Part shown: in pieces, positions 6,936 through 11,316 of the stretch | How positions within the stretch are numbered: the stretch's first letter is position 1 | Layout of the letters: each line of letters starts with the position of its first letter | Source of the DNA: Acidimicrobiia bacterium | Lineage (GTDB): Bacteria > Actinomycetota > Acidimicrobiia > Acidimicrobiales > Ilumatobacteraceae | Assembly: GCA_013821025.1 (NCBI GenBank) | Contig: JACDHN010000044.1 | Coordinates: 1-11,316 of the forward strand | Direction: 5' to 3' | Length of the DNA stretch: 11,316 nucleotides | Notes under the pieces: model-generated | Seen by the model: the letters and a program-made list of their open reading frames with translations, nothing else | Database searches by the model: none | Told to the model about the DNA's origin: nothing | Program-made: the position numbers and the translations under genes

Positions 6936-8131
6936 CGGTCCCTGGTCGAGGGTGCGACCACAAGGCCGACACTGGCCGCGAGCACCACGACGAGTAGCGA
7001 CGGTTGCACCCCGATGGCGTCGGCCAGCAGCCCGACCAATGGCGGCCCTGCGAGGAACGCGGTGTAGCCGATCGTGCTCACCACCGACACACGCGCAGCA
7101 GCCGACGACGGGTCGTCTGCAGCGGCGCTCATCCCGACCGGGAAGCCGAGCGAGGCGCCGGCTCCCCACAGCACTGCTCCGGCGACAGCCACTGGCACCG
7201 ACGGCGCGGCCGCTACGAGCAGCGCTCCTGCCATCGCCACCGCCGCAGTCGCCCGCAGCACTGCGACGCGGCCGAACCGCTGCAGGAACCAGCCGCCATT
7301 GAACCGCATCGCCGTCATGGCGAGCACGAACGCCCCAAAGGTGAACGAGCCCAGCCACTCGGTGGCCCGCACTCCATCGGTGACGGCAAGTGCGAGCCAG
7401 TCGTTCGCCACGCCCTCGGTGAGCGCGAAGGCAAGCACGAGGACGCCGACCAGCCGGGTGCGCGAGTCCCGCCATGCGGCAACGAGCCGGTGGCGCCCTC
7501 CGTACACGTCGTGCTGCTCGACGTCCATGGGCAGGAACGAACGAAGGGCGACGATCGCGGTCACGGCGACGAGCGGAGCCGTGAGGGCGAGCTGAGCGGA
7601 TACCGGTACCCCGCCAGCGGCGGACGCTGCGCCGACGAGTGCTCCTGCGACGGCGCCGAGGCTGAAGGCGGCGTGGAAGCGTGGCATCAAGGTCCGCTGC
7701 AGCTGGCGCTCGACGTCGGCGCCCTGGACGTTCATGGAGACGTCCCATGTGCTCATCCCCAGGCCGGAGACGAGCAAGCCCGCTGCGACAACGGGAACGA
7801 CGGCGAGGTGCACGCCGAAAGCGATGAGCAGCGTGCCTGCCGTGACGGCCGCCACGCCGGCGCCGACGGCACGTGCGGGTCCGATGCGTTGAACCAGGGC
7901 ACCCGACAGCGGCAGGGCGATCAGGGTGCCCGCCGACAGGCACAGCAACAGCAGGCCCATCCGGCCGGCGGTCAGGCCAAGGCCGGCCTTGATCGCGGGG
8001 AGCCGAGAGACCCAGGACGCGAAGGCCAGGCCGTTCAGCCCGAACGTCATGGCGACGGCAACCCGAGCGCGGTCGGCCGCGTCTCGCTGCGGGATGGAGG
8101 AGGTCGCGTGACGGTTGGCAGTGGGCAACAC
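6932..8131 (-). CDS. MFS transporter, YbjJ-like
   Basis: A 399-residue major facilitator protein with about twelve hydrophobic helices. TFGLNGLAFASWVSRLPAIKAGLGLT opens helix 1 and its loop. GALVQRIGPARAVG, after helix 2, is the typical basic MFS 2-3 loop, and SGLGMSTWDVSMNVQG with RTLMPRFHAAFSLGAVAGA marks the region I associate with the YbjJ-type subfamily. A polar central loop (FLPMDVEQHDVYGGRHR) separates the halves. The substrate is unknown. The frame stays open to 8299, but the added residues lack membrane or family character. GTG 8131 (or the adjacent TTG 8128) gives a family-length N-terminus, with weak ribosome-binding support. It is the first gene of a two-gene transcript with the split-barrel protein. 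MFS assignment is secure; the start is uncertain by up to about 170 nt. Confidence 0.85.
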   Translation of the reverse strand: MLPTANRHATSSIPQRDAADRARVAVAMTFGLNGLAFASWVSRLPAIKAGLGLTAGRMGLLLLCLSAGTLIALPLSGALVQRIGPARAVGAGVAAVTAGTLLIAFGVHLAVVPVVAAGLLVSGLGMSTWDVSMNVQGADVERQLQRTLMPRFHAAFSLGAVAGALVGAASAAGGVPVSAQLALTAPLVAVTAIVALRSFLPMDVEQHDVYGGRHRLVAAWRDSRTRLVGVLVLAFALTEGVANDWLALAVTDGVRATEWLGSFTFGAFVLAMTAMRFNGGWFLQRFGRVAVLRATAAVAMAGALLVAAAPSVPVAVAGAVLWGAGASLGFPVGMSAAADDPSSAAARVSVVSTIGYTAFLAGPPLVGLLADAIGVQPSLLVVVLAASVGLVVAPSTRDR

Positions 8132-8390
8132 GGTGAAGCTCGGCTCTGAATGGCGAAGTGACGCTGGTCGGAACGATTCGACACCGATGATCGCCGGTGC
8201 GGAGCGCGGCCGCCCAACTCGGCTCGACGGCCCAGACTGCTCGCTTGCTCGCGCGATGTGGCATGATGGCGCGCGTCTGGCGCAGGCGGCGGCGGACACG
8301 GCGGGCCGGGTGGCGGCCGCAGGGACGGCAGATTAGCGACCTTGGGTTCCCACGGCACGATCGCATGTGGCCAAGCGGGAGGTCATGTAC
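8132..8390. other. Divergent intergenic region between MFS transporter and OmpA-family gene
   Basis: About 260 bp that must hold both divergent promoters. It is very GC-rich, with a run of CGG-type triplets near 8285-8300. Short frames here, such as a 26-codon one from ATG 8257 and an Arg-rich one from 8269, look like composition artefacts. I found no -35/-10 pair with acceptable spacing and no strong inverted repeat. Confidence 0.5.
8377..8382 (+). promoter_or_regulatory. Shine-Dalgarno deciding the OmpA-family start
   Basis: GGGAGG at 8377-8382 lies 8 nt before the GTG at 8391, an ideal spacing. It is only 2 nt before ATG 8385 and downstream of GTG 8367, so GTG 8391 is the best supported start. 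Confidence 0.55.
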
Positions 8391-9386
8391 GTGTACAGCA
8401 GAAAGCTTGACGGCAGGGCCATCGTATGGGTCGTCGGCGCCGCGCTGATCGTGGCGTTGTCACTCCTGGCGGTATACGCCGGCCGGACGATGTATCCAGG
8501 CGACGATTCGACCGCCCCGGCGGACCCGATCGTCGTTGACACGATCGGTCCGTCTGGTACGTCATCGACCACCGCGCCGGCCGCGTCCAGCGAGCCGGCC
8601 ACGACAGGGCTCCCGCCGGTGAGCTCCACCACGTCCAGCGTTGCATCGACAACGACGCGGCCGACCACCACGACGACCGAGGTGACGCGCAAGACGACGT
8701 CCTCAACTGCGCCGACCACGACGACTCGGGTGACTCGTCCGACGACGACCTCAACTGCGCCGACCACGACGACTCGGGTGAGTCGTCCGACGACGACCTC
8801 AACACAGCTGACCACCCCCGCGGTCGCGGTCAGCTATTCCACGCTGCCAGACGGCAGCCCCCAGCCGGTGGTCGCCATCTTCGACGTCGACACGATCACG
8901 CTGTCGGGCACCGTGCCGAGCCAGGCGGCCGCCGACCGGCTCGGCGCCCTGGCGTTGGCGAACAGCAAGACTCCGGCGTCGCTGGTGAAGTTCCTCGACA
9001 TCGACCCGAATGTGCCCAAGAGCGTCGGTGTGCGCGTGATCGAGCTCACGTCATTTCGATTCCCCGAGGCCAGCGCTGTGATCCTGCCCGACCACGCGCT
9101 GGAGTTCGATCGCGTCGCCACGGTGATGGAGGCGCTGCCGAACGTCACCGCGCTGGTGATCGGGCACGCTGACCAACGCGGTTCATCGAAAGACAATTTC
9201 GCCATCTCCGACGCCCGCGCCCGAGCGACCGTCAGCTATCTCGTCGGCAAGGGCATCGATCCGGACCGACTGTCGTCTCGAGCGGTCGGCGAGACCGACC
9301 TGCTCATCCTCAACGACGACGAGGCCGCGTTCGCCCTCAACCGGCGCACCGAGTTCGTCTTCTACGGGCTCGTGGCCGATACCTGA
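8391..9386 (+). CDS. Signal-anchored OmpA-family envelope protein with Thr/Pro-rich repeat linker
   Basis: 331 residues. One N-terminal helix (about 10-30, IVWVVGAALIVALSLLAVYA) with basic residues in front acts as a signal anchor. Residues 38-145 are a Thr/Ser/Pro/Ala linker typical of extracytoplasmic actinobacterial proteins, including two near-identical 16-residue repeats. Residues about 158-215 (VVAIFDVDTITLSGTVPSQAAADRL) resemble a BON-type domain, and 221-327 form an OmpA C-terminal peptidoglycan-binding domain. In the latter, GHADQRGSSKDNFAISDARARATVSYLVGKGI (258-289) and NRRTEFVFYG (317-326) are the hallmarks. BON plus OmpA recalls mycobacterial OmpATb. It probably tethers the membrane or outer envelope to peptidoglycan. 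Starts at GTG 8367 and ATG 8385 are alternatives. It is followed by the lapA-like gene in the same direction. Confidence 0.88.
   Translation: MYSRKLDGRAIVWVVGAALIVALSLLAVYAGRTMYPGDDSTAPADPIVVDTIGPSGTSSTTAPAASSEPATTGLPPVSSTTSSVASTTTRPTTTTTEVTRKTTSSTAPTTTTRVTRPTTTSTAPTTTTRVSRPTTTSTQLTTPAVAVSYSTLPDGSPQPVVAIFDVDTITLSGTVPSQAAADRLGALALANSKTPASLVKFLDIDPNVPKSVGVRVIELTSFRFPEASAVILPDHALEFDRVATVMEALPNVTALVIGHADQRGSSKDNFAISDARARATVSYLVGKGIDPDRLSSRAVGETDLLILNDDEAAFALNRRTEFVFYGLVADT
8701..8800 (+). repeat. Two tandem 48-bp repeats in the OmpA-family linker
   Basis: The unit starting at 8701 recurs at 8749 with one visible base change (GTGACTC to GTGAGTC) and begins a third time at 8797 with CCTCAAC. Each unit encodes 16 residues, STAPTTTTRV(T/S)RPTTT. 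The single difference makes unit 2 a perfect palindrome (GACGACTC-GGGT-GAGTCGTC, 8768-8787). Near identity suggests a recent duplication by slippage. Confidence 0.85.
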
Positions 9387-9473
9387 GTGCTCATCTCTTG
9401 CCGACTCCGGCTGCGGATCGCGGCGATTCGAGGAAGCGGATTCGGGGTACTTCTCTTAGCGACTTCGGGTGCG

Positions 9474-9478
9474 AGGAG
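9474..9478 (+). promoter_or_regulatory. Shine-Dalgarno of the LapA-like gene
   Basis: AGGAG lies 6 nt before ATG 9485. It fixes the start there instead of at an upstream ATG at 9398, which would add 29 residues without family resemblance. Confidence 0.7.
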
Positions 9479-9484
9479 AATGTG

Positions 9485-9718
9485 ATGAGCAATGAGACGA
9501 CGAGCGCCGAACGCCGGGTCCGCGCCGGGCAGACGATCCGCGTGATCGTCTGGCTCGTTGTGGTCGCTGTCGTGGTGGTGTTCGCCTTGGTGAACACGAA
9601 AAAGGTCGACGTCGACTGGGTCGTGAGCGACTCTCGTGCCCCGCTCTGGGTAGTGATCGGCGCAAGCGCCGTCGCCGGCGCGATCATCGGTTTCGTAGCC
9701 CGTCCCCGCAGAAGCTGA
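9485..9718 (+). CDS. LapA/DUF1049-like two-helix membrane protein
   Basis: 77 residues. A short charged N-terminus (MSNETTSAERRVRAGQ) is followed by helix 1 (IRVIVWLVVVAVVVVFALVN, about 18-37), a short loop KKVDVDWVVSDSRAP, and helix 2 (LWVVIGASAVAGAIIGFVA), then RPRRS. The 'FALVNT-x-x-V-x-V-x-W' loop and the AG-x-IIGF second helix are typical of the lipopolysaccharide-assembly-protein-A domain family (PF06305). In actinobacteria this is a generic small membrane protein with no defined role. It follows the OmpA-family gene by 98 bp in the same direction, so they may share a transcript or a cell-envelope role. The strong Shine-Dalgarno supports the start. Confidence 0.85.
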   Translation: MSNETTSAERRVRAGQTIRVIVWLVVVAVVVVFALVNTKKVDVDWVVSDSRAPLWVVIGASAVAGAIIGFVARPRRS

Positions 9719-9726
9719 TCGTCAAG

Positions 9727-9741
9727 CCTGTCGGGAACAGG
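9727..9741. terminator. Short hairpin between convergent genes
   Basis: CCTGT and ACAGG are perfect 5-bp arms around a CGGGA loop, inside the 42-bp gap where the LapA-like gene and tetR converge. There is no T-run. Position favours a shared, perhaps factor-dependent, terminator; the stem alone is weak evidence. Confidence 0.3.
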
Positions 9742-9760
9742 GCGTCATCGAGGTGCCATC

Positions 9761-10345
9761 TCAACTCTGGCTCAGTCGATCGAGGATGAGGTCGATGACG
9801 GACCCGAGCTCGCGCCGGCGGCGGCGCGGGTTGGATGACCGGCCAACGTCGAGACCGGCGTGGGTGATCACGCCGAGTAGTACTCGGGTGAGTGGCTCAT
9901 CGGGTACGTCGGGGAGTTCGCCAGCCTTGATCGCAGCGCGGACGGCTGCTCGTGTCGCGTCAAAGGCATGGCGCTCGTCGATCGCCTGCCACGTTTCCCA
10001 TCCCAGCGCTGCAGGGCCATCGATGAGCACGATTTGTCGAACGTCGCTGCGGGCGCAGCAGTCGAGGTAGCGGGCGCAGCCGGCCCGCATCGCGGCAAGG
10101 GGGGCGGTTTCGGCCCTGGCCGCCGCCGTCACCTCGTCGGCGATCTCAGCCTGTATCTCCTCGACGACCGCGGTGAACAGGGCCAGCTTGTCTCGATAAT
10201 GGTGATACAGCGCGCCGCGAGTGAGGTTTGCTCGGGCGGCGATGGTCGCGGTACGCGCGTCTTGGTAGCCGGCTCCAGCGAACTCGCGTCGTGCCGAGTC
10301 GAGTAGGGCTCGCGTCGTGCGATCTGCGTCTCGCGTTCGCTTCAC
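9761..10345 (-). CDS. TetR/AcrR family transcriptional regulator
   Basis: 194 residues. KRTRDADRTTRALLDSARREFAGAGYQDARTATIAARANLTRGALYHHYRDKLALFTAVVEE contains the canonical TetR N-terminal domain. The DNA-binding helix-turn-helix lies at about 27-46, and RGALYHHYRDK is the recognition and turn block. The C-terminal ligand domain includes RQIVLIDGPAALGWETWQAIDERHA, a pattern shared by many TetR regulators, but the inducer is not predictable. GTG 10345 gives the classic N-terminus; GTG 10354, 9 nt upstream, is equally possible. Neither has a good Shine-Dalgarno. It follows the VOC gene by 29 bp in the same direction and probably represses that gene and itself through the inverted repeat at 10832-10860. 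Confidence 0.92.
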   Translation of the reverse strand: MKRTRDADRTTRALLDSARREFAGAGYQDARTATIAARANLTRGALYHHYRDKLALFTAVVEEIQAEIADEVTAAARAETAPLAAMRAGCARYLDCCARSDVRQIVLIDGPAALGWETWQAIDERHAFDATRAAVRAAIKAGELPDVPDEPLTRVLLGVITHAGLDVGRSSNPRRRRRELGSVIDLILDRLSQS

Positions 10346-10374
10346 CTTCTGCACGAAGGTCGCATCGGACGTGG

Positions 10375-10830
10375 CTATTGGGCGAGCGCCTGGTCGGGCG
10401 GGCGCGACGTCTGCAGCTTCGTCCGAGCACGAGGGACGAAGAACTCGAGTGCGATGTTGTCCGGGTCGCGAAAGGCGAGGCCGCTGCCGTACGGCTCGAC
10501 GAGGATGTCGCCGCGCTCGATGCCGAGCCTGTCGAGGTGTGCCGTCCAAGCGTGGAGTTCGTCGGTATTGGCGCAGGCGAAGGCGAGATGATCGAGCCCG
10601 GGCCGTCGTTCGTCGAATCGAGCAGCGACTGCGTCAGCGAAGTGGTGGAGACCGAGGTTGGGTTCCCGCCAGACAGCGAGGGAGTAGTGGTGGGACGTAC
10701 CGCGCAGCATCTCGCCGACATGGGCGGGAGGCGTTGCGAACAGGGCCGTGTACCACTCGATGCTCCGTTCGAGGTCACTGACGGTCAGCGCGACGTGGGC
10801 GATCGTGACGGGAGAGGGCGGCATAGTCAT
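10375..10830 (-). CDS. VOC/glyoxalase superfamily protein
   Basis: 151 residues, a single-chain vicinal-oxygen-chelate protein with two beta-alpha-beta-beta-beta modules. The first starts TIAHVALTVSDLERSIEWYTALF, the second GLDHLAFACANTDELHAWTAHLDRLG. Likely metal ligands are H12, H62 or H63, H81 and E129 (IALEFF), the usual glyoxalase/dioxygenase set. RDPDNIALEFF (121-131) is the standard closing motif. It may be a lyase, a fosfomycin-type thiol transferase or a ring-cleaving or epimerase enzyme; the sequence does not decide. The start is ATG 10830 (ATG 10824 is an alternative). An in-frame ATG at 10950 was rejected because its N-terminus is translated from the ssrA 3' fragment and the operator. 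The palindrome ends 1 nt before the ATG, leaving no Shine-Dalgarno, so the message is probably leaderless. Confidence 0.85.
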   Translation of the reverse strand: MTMPPSPVTIAHVALTVSDLERSIEWYTALFATPPAHVGEMLRGTSHHYSLAVWREPNLGLHHFADAVAARFDERRPGLDHLAFACANTDELHAWTAHLDRLGIERGDILVEPYGSGLAFRDPDNIALEFFVPRARTKLQTSRPPDQALAQ

Positions 10831-10831
10831 C

Positions 10832-10860
10832 GCATTAACATACACCGAGTATGTTAATGC
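10832..10860. promoter_or_regulatory. Perfect inverted-repeat operator, probably bound by the adjacent TetR
   Basis: GCATTAACATAC (10832-10843) and GTATGTTAATGC (10849-10860) are perfect 12-bp arms around ACCGA. The element is strikingly AT-rich for this region. It sits 1 bp upstream of the VOC start codon and one gene upstream of tetR. The size and symmetry match TetR-family operators. Binding here would block the promoter directly. Confidence 0.8.
10837..10842 (-). promoter_or_regulatory. Likely -10 element of a leaderless VOC-tetR transcript
   Basis: TATGTT on the minus strand (TANNNT type) lies inside the operator arm and ends 6 nt before ATG 10830, so transcription would begin at or next to the A of the start codon. 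No clear -35 is seen (GAAAGG at the expected distance). Confidence 0.45.
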
Positions 10861-10909
10861 CTTTCGTTTCCGTGCGGCATCCTGAGCTGGGCAATGCGCC
10901 CGACCTGCG

Positions 10910-10936
10910 TGGAGCTGGGGGGAATCGAACCCCCTA
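10910..10936 (-). ncRNA. ssrA: 3'-terminal fragment of tmRNA (ssrA), probable attachment-site core
   Basis: On the minus strand the sequence reads TA, then GGGGG-TTCGATT-CCCCC, a perfect 5-bp T-arm with the canonical 7-nt loop, followed by CAGCTCCA. That is the T-arm and 3' acceptor strand characteristic of tmRNA. The CCA end is not encoded. About 380 bp upstream of it lie within the window, and they contain no matching GGGGCTG-like 5' acceptor strand, no TTTCGAC-type 5' motif and no tag frame ending in LAA-stop. It is therefore a fragment and not a full ssrA gene. Such 3' copies are left at the far end of elements that integrate into ssrA. Confidence 0.7.
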
Positions 10937-11034
10937 CGGTTGTCCGTCATGGTGACGGCACATCCGGGTTAGTCCTGGTAGATGCCATGATGGGGTGCCC
11001 GCAACACCACAGCCGGGCTGCCGTTTCCAGGTCC

Positions 11035-11067
11035 GTTGTGAGCAGTTCGTGAGCGCGATGTGAGCGC
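11035..11067. repeat. Three tandem 11-bp repeats, possible integrase arm-type sites
   Basis: GTTGTGAGCAG, TTCGTGAGCGC and GATGTGAGCGC follow each other without gaps. All share GTGAGC at the same place. They lie about 100 bp from the ssrA 3' fragment, the usual distance of tyrosine-recombinase arm sites from the core. This role is inferred. Confidence 0.55.
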
Positions 11068-11072
11068 GGCCG

Positions 11073-11191
11073 TCAAGCTCGACTTGCCGCCCACGCTTCG
11101 ATGTCGGCGCGGCACCACAGCAGGCATCGGCCAGAGAGCCTTTCTCGATGATCGGCGCTGGGAAGTCGTCATGGCGGCGGCGGTAGGGCAA
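11073..11191 (-). pseudogene. Frameshifted excisionase/AlpA-like helix-turn-helix remnant
   Basis: Two pieces of one domain lie in different frames. From TTG 11191 the first frame gives YRRRHDDFPAPIIEKG (about 11185-11138). The continuation LSGRCLLWCRADIEAWAASRA, then TGA, runs in the -1 frame from 11138 to 11073. Joined, they give the typical C-terminal half of a small DNA-binding protein of the HTH_17/excisionase or AlpA type, with the pattern D-F-P-A-P...W-x-R-A-D-I-E-A-W. The N-terminal helix-turn-helix half is not intact; a resemblance (SRQRRFDL) is visible in another frame near 11200-11230. No slippery sequence suggests programmed frameshifting, so decay or a sequencing error is more likely. 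It fits the element-edge context. Confidence 0.4.
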
Positions 11192-11316
11192 CGTTTAAGT
11201 CGAATCGACGTTGTCGGGATCGACTGGGAGGCGTGGGTACCAGCGTGGTACCAGCTGGACTAGTTGCTTGTGTTCCGCAACTTCGTCGTTCATACTGCGC
11301 GGGCAGCGCCGCCGCT

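Larger units (their letters stand above)
10937..11316. mobile_element. Probable edge of an element integrated in ssrA, continuing past the window
   Basis: The interval starts at the ssrA 3' fragment and contains three tandem 11-bp repeats and a decayed excisionase-like helix-turn-helix remnant, but no intact gene. By the geometry of integration into a 3' RNA end, chromosome lies to the left and the element to the right, with an intact ssrA expected at its far end. No integrase is visible in this window. Confidence 0.45.

Noticed and set aside
8257..8337. 26-codon plus-strand frame upstream of the OmpA-family gene
   Set aside because: Ala/Arg/Gly-rich from GC composition, with no ribosome binding site; better read as divergent promoter DNA.
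6936..8366. Long upstream extension of the split-barrel frame
   Set aside because: This part lies over the MFS transporter in another frame. It is low-complexity and Arg-rich; only the C-terminal 143-157 residues are a real protein.
8701..8800. CRISPR-like or satellite array
   Set aside because: Repeats are in frame, head-to-tail without unique spacers, and encode a Thr/Pro linker.
10831..10950. 40-residue N-terminal extension of the VOC protein
   Set aside because: Its start contains RRGFDSPQLHA, the classic false translation of a tmRNA 3' end (TTCGATTCCCCCCAGCTCCA), and it crosses the operator palindrome.
10924..10962. Small inverted repeat CCGTCA-TGG-TGACGG near the ssrA fragment
   Set aside because: Only 6-bp arms. 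It could be part of the recombination core flank, but is too common to support a separate feature.
11195..11293. 32-codon minus-strand frame starting ATG 11293
   Set aside because: It has no family resemblance, no clear ribosome binding site, and lies in a decayed element edge; too weak to call.
10910..11316. Complete tmRNA gene
   Set aside because: The 3' end is right, but no 5' acceptor strand, no 5' conserved motif and no tag reading frame are visible in the about 400 bp available.

Overview
The window is high-GC DNA with dense, mostly minus-strand, tightly packed genes and frequent GTG starts. This points to an actinobacterium. A Thr/Ser/Pro-rich surface linker, an F420/FMN-type split-barrel protein, and two genes that look leaderless would suit an Acidimicrobiia-like lineage, but that placement is inference from style and not a marker-based identification.

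Layout. (1) 1-2026 is a glycan-related patch. A truncated TIGR04282/DUF2064 nucleotidyltransferase-like gene and a GT2 glycosyltransferase lie on the minus strand, with a divergent plus-strand NAD-dependent sugar epimerase/dehydratase. (2) 2038-6242 is a minus-strand operon of five genes in which every junction is exactly a 4-nt ATGA or GTGA overlap. In transcription order these are a small unknown protein, a five-helix membrane molybdopterin oxidoreductase with an internal twin-arginine motif, a small four-helix membrane protein, an MTA-phosphorylase-like enzyme, and a GT-C-like polytopic membrane protein. (3) 6243-6461 is non-coding. (4) 6462-8131 holds an MFS transporter and a pyridoxamine-oxidase-like FMN/F420 protein, also overlapping by 4 nt, on the minus strand. 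(5) 8391-9718, plus strand, encodes a signal-anchored OmpA-family envelope protein with an internal repeat and a LapA-like two-helix membrane protein. (6) 9761-10830, minus strand, is a VOC/glyoxalase gene followed by a TetR regulator. A perfect 12+12 bp inverted repeat sits 1 bp upstream of the VOC start codon and is very probably the TetR operator. (7) 10910-11316 looks like the edge of an integrated mobile element. It contains a 27-bp copy of the 3' end of tmRNA (ssrA) without the rest of that gene, three tandem 11-bp repeats, and a frameshifted excisionase/AlpA-like helix-turn-helix remnant.

How the parts may work together. The glycosyltransferase, epimerase and GT-C genes suggest cell-surface polysaccharide or glycolipid synthesis. 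The molybdoenzyme would act outside the membrane, wired through its own cytochrome-b-like helices. The VOC-TetR pair looks like a self-contained, autoregulated detoxification or catabolic unit. The ssrA fragment marks where chromosomal sequence (left) probably gives way to an inserted element (right, continuing past the window).
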